DNA from: Medicago truncatula
Lineage: Eukaryota; Streptophyta; Magnoliopsida; Fabales; Fabaceae
Assembly (NCBI RefSeq): GCF_003473485.1
Contig: NC_053045.1
Location: forward strand, 51,812,494 to 51,876,493
DNA: 64,000 nt
Direction: 5' to 3'
Part shown: positions 49,050 through 59,900 of the stretch, in pieces
How the letters are laid out: each line of letters begins with the position of its first letter
Numbering within the stretch: position 1 is the first letter of the stretch
Program-made: the position numbers and the translations under genes
The notes under the pieces: generated by a model
Databases searched by the model: none
What the model was told of the DNA's origin: nothing
Seen by the model: the letters and a program-made list of their open reading frames with translations, nothing else

Positions 49050-49640
49050 CATTCCCGAATGTACCTTCCAACTGCAACAATTATCTTACCTCTAAATGGG
49101 GTAAATTCAAACTTGTTAAACAGCAAGACTCCAACATGCGATGAGCATCTTGAAAGATGGTATTCAAGTGTCAAAAGAATGAGATGCATTCCTTGGCACT
49201 TGGATACCATTATTCAAGATGCTCATCGAATGTTGGATTCATGTCGTTTAACATGTTTGAATTACCCCATTCAGAGGAAGAAAATTGTTGCAGTTGAACG
49301 TTTGTACCTTCCAACTCCAACAATCGTGTTACCTTTGAATGAGGTAAATTCAAACTTGCCAAGCAGTAGGACTCCAATATACGACCGACATTCCCATAGT
49401 TCCATTCAAAAGATTAAATTCTTGATAGATTTGGTTTAAATGACGGTATTCAAACGTCAATGAATGGTCATTCTTTTGACGCTTGAATACCGTCATTTAA
49501 ACCAAATCTATCAAGAATTTAATCTTTTGACATGAACAATGGGAATGTCGTTCGAACATTGGAGTCCTGTCGTTTGGCAAGTTTGAATTACCCCATTTAG
49601 AGGAAGACAATTGTTGTAGTTGGAAGGTGCATTCATTCGG
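49050..49640. repeat. Two adjacent hairpins sharing one arm sequence (A-A'-A-A')
   Basis: Four related arms of about 90-110 bp alternate in orientation. The first hairpin (about 49060-49300) closes around CAAGTGTCAAAAGAATGAG and GGCACTTGGATACC. The second (about 49305-49632) closes around CGTCAATGAATGGTC and CATTCTTTTGACG. The outermost words CCTTCCAACTGCAACAATT and AATTGTTGTAGTTGGAAGG also pair. The second hairpin's stem is the better paired, with a nearly perfect run through GATTTGGTTTAAATGACGGT. Transcription would give long double-stranded RNA. Confidence 0.85.
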
Positions 49641-49643
49641 TAC

Positions 49644-49991
49644 CTAATGACGATCTTCTGGCGGAATCAAACTTTTGATTATATCTTCAGTTGATCTCAA
49701 CAACGTCACCCGCATATCGATCCACTGGAACATGATGTGCTCCCAAAACATGTTCGTCACGTTTTCGTCGTTCGTTAATTCCACCCAAGTGAATGATACT
49801 CTCCCCTCGTCGAGCGTTGGACGTTTATACCGAACGTGTTCCACCCTCCTTGTGTCTCTGGGGTTGACTCCTTGGTTGAATTCAGTCAGTTCATCATTGA
49901 GACCTCTTAACGTTACACCCAGGCACCAAACCTTTAACCTCCGAGGTTCTCCGCCGTTGAATTGTGCATGAACGTCGATCCACCCGGCCAT
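49644..49991 (-). CDS. MULE-associated N-terminal-like protein (115 aa)
   Basis: The minus-strand frame begins MAGWIDVHAQFNGGEPRRLK and ends STEDIIKSLIPPEDRH, with a stop following. I recall close sequences as the N-terminal part of Mutator-like transposase frames in legumes. Its place inside an element with Mutator-type ends supports that. The catalytic region does not follow: the frame ends and the hairpin block comes next. It could still be a short self-standing protein. An in-frame ATG six codons upstream (50009) is less likely. Confidence 0.6.
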   Translation of the reverse strand: MAGWIDVHAQFNGGEPRRLKVWCLGVTLRGLNDELTEFNQGVNPRDTRRVEHVRYKRPTLDEGRVSFTWVELTNDENVTNMFWEHIMFQWIDMRVTLLRSTEDIIKSLIPPEDRH

Positions 49992-50608
49992 TGTTTCAAA
50001 TCTACACAATTAGAAATTAAAAATAATCAATGAAAAACTCATTCAAACACTTGTAGTGAAAATTTGACATAAACCCTAAAAATCCTAAACAAACCCTAAA
50101 TTTTTTATAAAAATTTGAAGAAAAAAAATATAAATTTAAGGAATATAACTTCATTATAACAGGTATTCATAATATATGTTAATAGCATTTCAGATCTACA
50201 ACATAACTATATTAAAATTCAAAATTTAAGAATTAAACAACAACTAAAATTATAAACATATGAACACATATACTAACTAAAATGTATGACAATAGCATAA
50301 GTGATAACTTACTTGTGATTTAGTGGAATAATTTTTGGAAGATTTGGTAGAGTTTTTTTAGAGAGAGAGAGTGAAAATTTGAGAGAAAGATGGTGAAGGT
50401 GATGATGGAGTGAGTGAGTGTCTGGATTATGACTACTGACTTGAATATATCACGAACACAACGACAGTTAACTGCCGCTGGAAAGTCAGCGGTTGTTAAC
50501 TGTCGGCGCATAGGATAACGGTTGTTAACTGCCGCTGGGGGTAAAAGCGTCATTTACTTGAGTCAATAGGAAGTATTCTATGTCCAAAAAGCAATTTTCA
50601 TAGAGAAA

Positions 50609-52271
50609 AACCTACTTGACATACACAATACAAAAACATCATATCTTCACACCATGAGTTTGGTCTAGTAGACTAGTGGTGGAATGCACACACTATAAAG
50701 TAAAACATTGTTTATTATTTATCAAGTAGACTAGTGGTGGAACTCACACAATATAAAAGTTTGGAGAAATGGATAATCCAAGATTTAAATCCAGTCTCCA
50801 CATATTGACGTTTGTGGAAAGCTACACGATTTTATTCCATAAAGTTGTAACTCTCGATGTCATAGTAGTTTTCGATTCACATGAAAACACAAATTAATCT
50901 ATGACTCTCACCTTTGAAATTTATTTTCTTCTTAGACGTTACCAAGAACATTATTAACTCAATAAAAAAACATTGATTTAGCCACTAAAAAGACCGAATG
51001 GCATGCCGACGTGGATAGTGAGAGATCAAAATTAAAGAAAAACAAAAAATGATCTCAATAATTAAATTGAGTTTTTTTCTAAATTACCTTTGAAAAATGG
51101 TGGGTAATTTACCCACCAACCAATGAATATGAGCAATTTATTGGTGGAGTCAATATAGTTCATGAATATGTGCTTATGTGGCTAATGTGTATTGGTTGGG
51201 GTAAATTACCCACCATTCTTCCATGGATACCATAGTTGTCACCTTTTTGATCATTGGAAATTCATAACTACAAATAATGTTAAAAAAACAAGAGAGAACA
51301 TCAATACAAACCCTATACGTCTAAAACCACAAAAGATGTTAAAGTAGTTAAATATACATGTTCATCTAATCTATCTATCAAAAATATGTATTTGAGAATA
51401 CAATGAAACCCAAAAAAAAAAAAAAACGAATAGTTAATCTCATCTTCTTCTTCTCGATATGTAGCCTATGATGATTAACATAATTTTGATCTCCAAGTTT
51501 GCACTCCACATGTAATTACCAATAGTCAAACTTATCCTGTTCAAGTGGCTTATGATTGTGTCAATGAAAAATATTATTTGAGAGAGAAGTATGAGGAAGC
51601 ACTCTTGATCAAACCATATTTCTATGTGGCATTGTTAGCTTTGAGGCGACGATAATTTGAAATGGCTTCATTGATATTTTGCATTTCTATGAAAATAAAT
51701 CTATCAAATTGAGAACCAGTTCAACCAATATAAATTAACTCTTCTACCAATATAAATCTATTAAAGCTGCAACATATATGCGAGAGAAGTTGGAGGAACT
51801 TAGAGAAAAAGAACTAAAGGACCCAAATGCAACAAATTAGAAAGAACTACTTGAGAAGAAAAAAAGAGGCAAGTGCTACTGAAGGGAACTATTGAGAAGG
51901 AGACTTCTACCAACGTTGGTGTTCAAGGTGATAAGTTATTGAGCAAGCAGTGGTCATGAGATCACAGGTTTGTGATCTCTTCTGGGGCAATGCGATTCAA
52001 GTTGGAAGGAAAACCTAGATGCTGTAATAAAATGCTTCAAGTTTGCAATAACTTTTGACTTCGAGGAAGATATTTTTATGGTTCTAAATAATCATTGCTC
52101 AAATTGAGACGATGAATGCATATATTCTTAAAATTTCTTGGTAGATCCGACAAGGGAAACTGTTTTTTTTACATTATCAACCAAATTATAAATTTTCAAT
52201 GATCAATTCGAGTTAATTTTTATTTTTCTTCCATTTTTGGATCCCTCACAATACACATGGCATTTGGTTTT
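50609..52271. other. Intergenic region, no gene recognised
   Basis: A 30-bp direct repeat (GTAGACTAGTGGTGGAA...) occurs near 50667 and 50725. A small MITE lies at 51098-51225. The stretch 51530-52060 has coding-like words (for example GAGAAGTTGGAGGAACTTAG) broken by stops; it may be an old gene or retroelement piece that I cannot name. Confidence 0.4.
51098..51225. mobile_element. Small MITE with GGTGGGTAATTTACC ends
   Basis: AATGGTGGGTAATTTACCCA at the left pairs with GGGGTAAATTACCCACCATT at the right, and ACCAACCAATG with ATTGGTTGGGG just inside. About 128 bp, no coding. Confidence 0.7.
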
Positions 52272-53563
52272 CTCAGTGCTAGGCATGGCAATGGGACGGG
52301 ATGGGGACGGATTTTACCTTCCCCGTCTCCATACCCAATTCTCATATACTTACCCATTACCTTACCCATATCCAACGGGGATGAGAAATTGAATCTCATC
52401 CCCGTCCCCGACGGGTTCGGGCAGCGGCGAAGCTCGCAAAAAATTTATGCAGGGGCCAACTATAAAGAAGATTTTTTTTTTAAAACAAACATATTAAATT
52501 TAAGAATAAAATATATTTTTAGTCCTATAAATTATAATTTAGGGTTAAAAAAATTATTCAATTTTTGTCTTTGTTTTTTAAATTTTTTTTAAAAAAAAAA
52601 AAGTGTTTTTAGTCTTGAATTTAATCTCTAACAAAAAAATTAAGGACTAAAATTAACAAATTTTAGTCTTTTCAAATGTAAATAAATAGGTTATTTGCAA
52701 GAAACTCATTGCACATTTAATTTGTCTATGACTATTGTCTTGATTATTTTTATTGTTGAAAAAGGTTTCTTTATTGTTGTTATTGAGACGGGAAGTATCA
52801 AACCAATACAAACATAGCTATAAAGTGTGTGGTGCTGGTGGGCTGAGAATGTATGGGCCTACAATTGGATTACTTTATTTGTTAAATAAACAAAATATTG
52901 TTATTATTTATTATTTATCTCTTTTGGATGTTAATCTTTCGATTCTTATACAACATTATCAAATAATTTGAAGTTCGATCGGAAGTTAAATAAAGATAGA
53001 AAAAATTATTTCATCTAAAATTAAACTTGGGGCAGCTAAATATATATTATTAGGGGTAGCTAAATATAAAAATATACATACTCACTCAGAAAAATACTTT
53101 TTTTTGGGGTAGCAAGGGCTACCCCTCCCTTGTACTACCATCCGCCCCTGGGTTCGGGTATCCCCGCCCCATCCCCGTCCCCGCATTGAATAATTTTTTT
53201 AATAAAAAATATAAGTTTTTTTGCATCCCGAAGATCAACAATAAGCTCACTTTCACATTTGTTAGACAAAATTATTTAGTTGATCCTTTAAATATCAATG
53301 GTAGTTTTTATTAACATGACAATTATCAAACAAAATAACATAACATATCAACATAAAGTAGTTTTTTACATTTGGGACGGGTTTGGGTATGGGTTCGGGG
53401 TGGATACCTATATACCCGTTACCCGTCCCATACCCGTGTTTCGAGATCGGGGAAACCCATACCCATACCCAAACCCAGTCAAAACGGGGAAAACCCGTCA
53501 AATTGGGTTTGGCTCGGGCGGGTAACCACGGGTATGGGTTTTGTTGCCATGCCTACTCAGTGC
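52272..53563. mobile_element. hAT-type non-autonomous element with 8-bp target duplication
   Basis: The element spans 52280-53555, flanked by CTCAGTGC on both sides (52272-52279, 53556-53563). Its terminal inverted repeat is TAGGCATGGCAA. The interior near each end is GC-rich and repeats ACCCGT/ACGGGT and CCCCGTCCCC words. An 8-bp duplication with such ends fits the hAT superfamily. Without the nested 729-bp insertion and its duplication it would be about 540 bp. Confidence 0.8.
52414..53158. mobile_element. Second hAT-type element nested in the first
   Basis: The element spans 52422-53150, flanked by GGTTCGGG on both sides (52414-52421, 53151-53158). The ends are CAGCGGCGAAGC and, read inward from the right, CAGGGGCGGATGG, a CAGSGGCGRA repeat typical of plant hAT elements. 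The interior is AT-rich, with no transposase. Confidence 0.85.
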
Positions 53564-54233
53564 CACGTCTTTTTTGTCTCAATTAATGTTCCAGCTAACC
53601 TTAAGAGACAAAAAAAATAAAAAATTAAGGGTGTATGTATTAGATAGAATAGCACAACACAAATCAGAATAACACAAAGACAACTTTTTATGGTATTGAT
53701 TTTTTTTTTGTTTTATATAATTTTTGGTGGACAAAAAACTATTTTTGTATTTTAGATAACCTGCACGTGAGACAAAAAATTGTGTTGTGGTTTAGTGAAG
53801 GACAAATATTTATGATTTTGTAATGTCCCAAAAACAATTTTATAAACTAAAACAACTGGAGTTGTTATATTATCATTATGTCCTTCATTTTTTAACAGAT
53901 CAAACACATCTTAACAAAATAGATAGTCCAAAATTAATTTATGTTTTTGTGCGATTTAATGACTACTGTGATAATGAATCACATTATAAAACAACAATTT
54001 GCCCCCAAAAAACTATTTTTTTTTTGTTTGTGTTGTGCAAGAGATATGTGATTTAACACTATGAACTACTCGTTGGAAATCAAGTTGGAATATATATGGT
54101 TTTCTTATCGTTGAGAACATGTTTTTTCAATATGATAATAACTCATCTTGCACCTTGACTTACGCCAATAATAGCCATCTAAGTATCAAAATCATGAACG
54201 TTGTCATATGCAAAGAACCTAATAAGAACACAA
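53564..54233. other. Intergenic spacer
   Basis: AT-rich with scattered A and T runs and no recognised feature. CACATTATAAAACAACAATT-like words repeat weakly. Confidence 0.5.
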
Positions 54234-54919
54234 TTGAAAAGTTGGCTTAATACATCATATAGTCCCTTAACTTATTTTTGGTTTTCAGTTTGGTCCCCTA
54301 ACTATAAAATGTCTCAATTTGGTCACATAACTATTTTTCTGTTACCTCTTTTGGTCATATCCGTTGGTTTTTAACATCAAATGTCTGAGGTGAACCATAT
54401 TTAAAGATGGTCCACAATATGCCCTATTAAATTTTTTAATCTTAACCATTTGATTTTTTCTTTAAAAGAGGGCTGTTGAATTTTGTAGGGTCTATTGTAC
54501 TTTAGTGTCAACCACTAACATCTAATAAAATCCATTCATCTTCTTCTTCCCTCATCTCTTCCTTCATTTCTTCATGATCTTCAACAACAACTTCATCCAT
54601 AAAATCCAGAAAATTCCAAAAAAATAAAAATAAATAAACATATTCTTTAATCACTACACAATCATCATTGTCATCTTCATCTATCGTTATCAACGCTCTT
54701 CTTCCTAAATATTATTCTTCATCTTCATATCACTTTTCATCATCTTCATAAAAAAATTCCAAAAAATCAAAAAATAAAAACTGAAATTATGTTTTTAAAA
54801 ACTCAATCTTCATCTTCCTATCTCTCAAAGACCAATAAATTCATCAAAATTAGCCCAACAACATATAAATTTTTATGAATCTGAGTTTGCATTACTTTCT
54901 TTTGCAACCTCATCTCTTC

Positions 54920-55205
54920 ATCTTTTTTTTTTTTTTTGAACATCAAATATTATTAATAAACCCAACTACTCAAGAAGAGAAGAAGGGATACAAGAAGCCC
55001 TGTTATAACAACAAAGGTTCCCAACAAGAGGAACAACACGCTGCCAAACTAACAACAGAGCCTATGGCAGTTGTGAACTTTCCCAAAAGCTTCAAAATAA
55101 AACCCCACATAAACAACAACACGATAGAGAATACAACACAAGATAGCCACAAACCAAAGGATAAAAACCAGCACCAAAATCATCCATCGGAATTATCGGA
55201 TTAAA
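54920..55205 (-). mobile_element. 3' fragment of a LINE with poly(A) tail
   Basis: Read on the minus strand it ends TTTATTAATAATATTTGATG followed by TTC and about 15 A's. Upstream are TTGTTGGGAACCTTTGTTG and CTTCTTGTATCCCTTCTTC, the 3' UTR style of plant LINEs. A plus-strand frame across it is a chance reading. It lies inside the Mutator-like element. Its TTC(A)n end matches the spacers of several microinsertions. Confidence 0.6.
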
Positions 55206-55247
55206 CATTCTCCAAGGTTCCAACAACAACCTCAATTGAATTCAATC

Positions 55248-55294
55248 AGTTTCAATTTTGCTGATTCAAAAAAAAAAAAAATAGTTTCAATTTT
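55248..55294 (+). repeat. Tail-like microinsertion with direct repeats
   Basis: A perfect 12-bp repeat AGTTTCAATTTT (55248-55259, 55283-55294) flanks the 23-base spacer GCTGATTC plus about 13 A's and T. It lies 45 bases beyond the LINE fragment. Confidence 0.65.
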
Positions 55295-55864
55295 TTCAAG
55301 AAGCGGTGAGTCAAGATTTGAATTGAAAGGTTTGGACTTTGAACATGTTGATGAGTTTTAAGAGGGATTGTGATGGTGGTGGTATGCATGATTCAAGATC
55401 AGTAAGATTAGTGTGGTGGTTGTGGCTATGAGACCCATAATAAAATTGAAAATCTTGTTCTGGATTTTTCTTTTTCAATCCGTTCCTGTGTTTTTGTTGA
55501 TTAATTATGAGATAGAGGGGGATAGTGGAGAGATGAATTGATATTAAATCTTTGTTTTATTTGTTGGTTAAATGTTGATTTTTTTTTGCTTCTGGATTTT
55601 TCTTGTATATTGTATGAATTTTGTACCAATATCAAGAAGTGGTGGAAGGAAGAAGATGGAGAAAGGGTAAAAATTTGGTGTTGATGGTTCATTGTTGTAT
55701 ACAATAGTCATGCAATTGAATGGTTAAAATTACATCAAAAATATTAGACATTAAAAAATTAACGGAGATGACCAAAATAGATAACGAGAGAAGACACTTT
55801 ATAATTAGGGGACCAAACTAAATACCAAAAATAAGTTAAGGGACCAAACTATCTATTAAGCCTT

Positions 55865-55910
55865 GAAAAGTTATATAACTTTTTTTTTTTTCTAAAGAAA
55901 AGTTATATAA
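55865..55910 (-). repeat. Tail-like microinsertion at the Mutator-like element's edge
   Basis: A perfect 14-bp repeat GAAAAGTTATATAA (55865-55878, 55897-55910) flanks an 18-base spacer that reads TTTAG plus A12 on the minus strand. The left repeat overlaps the element's own target duplication. Confidence 0.65.
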
Positions 55911-55930
55911 ACTTCAGTTGGTAATTAGTT

Positions 55931-55970
55931 GACAATGGATCGTTATCTCCTTAAAAAAAAAGACAATGGA
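55931..55970 (+). repeat. Tail-like microinsertion with direct repeats
   Basis: A perfect 9-bp repeat GACAATGGA (55931-55939, 55962-55970) flanks the 22-base spacer TCGTTATCTCCTT plus A9. Confidence 0.6.
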
Positions 55971-56141
55971 AACTAATTACAATAATAATTTCTCCGGTCT
56001 TGAATCACTAGTATATCTAATTTATATTATCAATATTCAATGAATTTATTTGAAAAATGAAATTTTATTTATAACAATGACCAAGAGATCTACATCAATA
56101 TTTTTTATAAATTAATTATATTTGTAGATATCTACTAATAT

Positions 56142-56188
56142 ATCTGGAGGCATATGGTTTTATAAATAAGAAAAAAATCTGGAGGCAT
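56142..56188 (+). repeat. Tail-like microinsertion with direct repeats
   Basis: A perfect 12-bp repeat ATCTGGAGGCAT (56142-56153, 56177-56188) flanks the 23-base spacer ATGGTTTTATAAATAAG plus A6. Confidence 0.6.
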
Positions 56189-56910
56189 GGTAAAAACTTG
56201 TAAAAATTGACTAATATCACCGACGCTTGGGAGATTGATTTGGCTAGATCGGTAAGTATGTATATCGCTATATTTTTGGAGGTCTATGGTAGATGACCCT
56301 CATAATAGTTTAATTTTATCTAAAATAAAATTTGCTTGCCGTCGTAATTAAATAAATGATACCCTGTCGACCTATATATATAAGTAAATAAATAAACGAT
56401 ACCTTGCGTTGATATATAAAAAATAAAAGCAGGCAAAATTGATGCACAAGTAAACACATTAATCAGTTGCAATATTTGACCTATTGCTTACTCCCCAAGA
56501 ATCCTCCACACGTAAGGCAACACGAGTGAACAATTTTGTAATTAAACAAAGACGTGGTCCTGTTATTCAAATCAAATTCCGTCACCTGTTGCAACACCAC
56601 ACCGCCTCTCGTGTAAAGTCGCTTTTTCTTCTTTTCCTATGGCGGTTTCCGTTTCCCTTAAAAACAAAACACCACCTTCTCTCAACGTCTTTTATTTCCA
56701 TCTTCTCTTTGTTTTGTATCTAGAAATTTCTAACTCTAGTGCTTCTTAGATTTTTTGTTTTTAACTCGTACTTTTCTATTTTCTGTATAAACAAAACTTA
56801 AATAATGAACTCATACAATTTTTCTCTTAATTAGGTTTTTCTTTTCTTCATATTACCAAATTCTTTATAATTCTTCTATTATATAATCCTTTTTTTTTTC
56901 AATTTTAATC

Positions 56911-59900
56911 ATGGAACAACCAATCTACAATTTACCGAAACATGATTCCGCCGGCGAAGATGAATCAGCGATTTCCGATTGCGAGAGTGTCGCATCTGGC
57001 GGCCACGATTCCAGTAGACCTGTTCGGAAGACGACGGAGGGTGCGGATATAAACCTAATCCGAAGCAGATTCGTTTGTGGTTTAAGCGCGCAAGGGTTGA
57101 AACCCTATGGAGTAGCGATTTTCAGGAATCCTTGTAAAACGGTAATGGCACAAGCGAGGATTCAATCGTTTGAGATCTTCGCACGTGCGGTTGCTAAAAT
57201 GCGCGGTGGGAATGCTAATGTGAAACATGTTTGGTATGGTGCTTCTAGTAGAGAAGAGATTGTTGATATTATTCAACACGGTTTTGGTTATGTTCATAGC
57301 AATGGTCTGCGTCTTTCTCCGAATGATACTCCACTTGAAAGGTACGCGTTAATTTCATTATTATTTAATTGATTAGTTTAGTTAGTTAATTGAATTAACT
57401 TTACTTAATGGTTAGGGTTTAAAATTTAATTAATTTAATTGATGTAGATTTTGTGATGTAATGTGTAATTTTTTTATTTTTACGTTTGTGTTTTTTACAG
57501 TGTGAAAAGAACTGTTGTTGACAAACAAGGATTTAGGCACTTGTTGCTTTGTCGTGTGATCATGGGAAAATTGGAGGCTGTGCCTGCAGGTTCTGATCAA
57601 CGCAGACCGAGTTCGGAAGAATTTGATTCTGGGGTGGATAGTTTTTCATCTCCCAAAGAGTTCATTGTTTGGAGTAACAAGATCAACACACATGTCTTGC
57701 CTGAATATGTTTTGAGTTTCAAACTTGCTTCCGACAAAGGTAGCGTGTACTTGTGTTGTTGTAGTTATTTGTTGTGTTTTTGTTATTAGGGATGATGTTT
57801 CAGATTTCTTTGTTTGTTTGGTTTCATAGGGCATGAGAAGGTTGGAGTTGGAGGGCAACATATGAGACCGTCTTCGCCTTTTATGCAATTCCCGACTCTG
57901 ATTTCTGCGCTTTCAAAGATATTGCCTCCGTCTGATATTGTTTCCATTGCCAAGTTTCACAAGGAGTATCGGGTAAGTTTTTCTGACTTGGTTGTGGGGT
58001 TTGTGACAGTCACTGGTTTTTTCTTTTTGTTGAAATTGTGTTTGTGTTTCTGTTTGTTTTACAGGATAAGAAGATTTCGCGACATGAAATGATACAAAAA
58101 GTTAGAAAAGTTGCAGGTGACAAATTGTTGTTTTCTGTTATCAAATCTTTCAGAGCGAAGGTACTTCTAATCTCTCTTTGGTGATTCTGAATTTTGTTCT
58201 TTGTTAAGAATTTAGACATGCTGGTCTTTCACTTTGGTATAACTTATAGATCAAAGTTAATAATGCTAAATAAAATTTTGGGAAAATTTATCCCCCTCTC
58301 CTAAATTCTATTGAAATGTAACTCACTTCCCATTTATTTTTTCAATGAGCACAAACCTCCTTGGCTCCTTCGGCTTTAGCTGCCTTTTGATTAAATGGGG
58401 GAAAAAAAATCCTGAAGTTTGCTTTTGTTGGTGGTGTTGCTGTTTTCCGTATTGTTTCTTTTTGAAAACTTGAAACTCATAATCCCCCGTTGAAGCATAG
58501 TAGAGCTTCTTTTTTTTTTTACAGAAGCATAGCAGACATAGAGTCTAATTTTCTCAAATATTTAGGAGTTAAGACGCACCTTTTGTTTTATTTCAATTAA
58601 ATGGAAGTTAGCATTGTCAATCAAATAACACATCTTCGTAGAACTCTATTCATGGTTTTGGATGATGAATGGATCAATTGTTAATTTACTGACACATAGT
58701 ACTAGTCATGACACATCAACTTAACTTCGTGTTACATGTTCGAAAAATTGATAAAATTGTGGCTGATTGTGTTCTTGTGGCCGATCGAAGAAGATGACTT
58801 GACTTCTATGTGGTAGGTTGGGTTTGCATGGGAGCTTTATGTGGTAGACGTGCTTAAACAAATCTGTCTCTTTCTTTATAAACCGTGTTGGCAAAAGGGC
58901 TGGTTTATGCCACCTTTTACACAAATAAGGGGTGTTTCTTATCAGTGCAAAAATAGAGGTGTTTTTGTGGCTGATAGAAGAAAATGACTTCTATGTGGGC
59001 TGGCTGGGTTTGTATGATAGACATGAGACATTAGACACGTGCTTAAACAAATCTGTCTCCTCCATTGTAAACGGTGTTAGCAAAAAGGCTGCTTTATGTC
59101 ATCCTATTACATAAATAAAGGGTGTTTCTTATTAGCGCAAAAATAGAGGGGGTGTGAGTTACATTTCAAGAGACCTCAAGGGAGATGAATATAGTTTTCC
59201 CAATAAAATTAAATTGAGGTGCTTTGTCCCTACTTTTTTCGATGACGACGTGCATATTTTTGGCTGTATCAAATGTGGGGCAGCTAATTTCACACTGCAT
59301 TTCGATAAACTAAGACCGTGATAGCCTTTTCCTACTAGGTGGGCGATTTCACCTTCCATTGTGGTTGGAAAATTAGAAAATAGGAATCTATGTTCATGGA
59401 AATATGAAACGCAGATTGTTTGATTGAAGCTGGAAGTTGCTCTCCATGTTCTTCCTACTTCTTGATTACTTGGAAACCCAGGATGTCTATTTAGCTTCCA
59501 ATAGTTAACAAAGGTCTTTTTTGAATACGTTTTAACATTATAATGAGCTGGGAATAAGAATAGGGTTTGAATTGCAAATTGCAGGATGTAGTTTGTGACA
59601 GTGCTAGTTGATTTTAATGTGGTGGAAATCACATGGCATTAGTACTGAACGAGTTTTGCTACTTAAACCCCCTTCTACAGAAAAGAAATATGAGGTTGAT
59701 CCAACATTTGATTGATTTGTCTTATAGTTAAGAGTGAGCCAACCCTGTGTCTTTAAACTATGGAGTTAGATGTTATCTGCAACTTTCTTGTAGGAAACTG
59801 TGTATGCCAAAAACAAAACGTTAGATTGCCTCTTTGACAAAACCTCATGTGTTTCTTTTTCTTGTTCGATCACATTATCATGCTTTCTAATCTAATTAGG

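Larger units (their letters stand above)
47568..50608. mobile_element. Mutator-like element, 3.0 kb, 9-bp target duplication
   Basis: The element spans 47577-50599. ATAGAGAAA flanks it on both sides (47568-47576, 50600-50608). The terminal inverted repeats run about 150 bp: GAAAATTGTTTTTCTGACAT at the left pairs with GAAAATTGCTTTTTGGACAT read from the right, continuing through CTTCCTATTGAC and the repeated GGCAGTTAACAACCG motifs. Inside are an 82-aa plus-strand frame (48474-48722), a minus-strand MULE-type frame (49644-49991), a nested Stowaway element and a four-arm hairpin block. The catalytic DDE part of a transposase is absent. Confidence 0.85.
54234..55872. mobile_element. Mutator-like element, 1.6 kb, 10-bp target duplication
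   Basis: The element spans 54244-55862. TTGAAAAGTT flanks it on both sides (54234-54243, 55863-55872). The terminal inverted repeat exceeds 100 bp: GGCTTAATA at the tip, then CCCTTAACTTATTTTTGGT and AGTTTGGTCCCCTAA, all recurring inverted at the right. There is no transposase frame. It contains a LINE 3' fragment and a tail-like microinsertion. Confidence 0.85.
55873..56910. other. Intergenic region and SRO promoter
   Basis: Three tail-like microinsertions lie in the first 320 bases. The right 400 bases are the probable promoter and 5' UTR of the SRO gene. No other gene is seen. Confidence 0.45.

Noticed and set aside
49011-49439. 142-aa plus-strand frame in the Mutator-like element
   Set aside because: It reads through inverted hairpin arms; the repeated LPTATIILPLN and LPTPTIVLPLN pieces come from the duplicated arms and not from a protein repeat.
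53298-53620. Several overlapping frames rich in Gly/Trp or Pro/Tyr
   Set aside because: They arise from the ACCCGT/ACGGGT repeats at the right end of the outer hAT-type element.
54875-55204. 109-aa plus-strand frame
   Set aside because: It runs antisense across a LINE 3' UTR with poly(A) tail.
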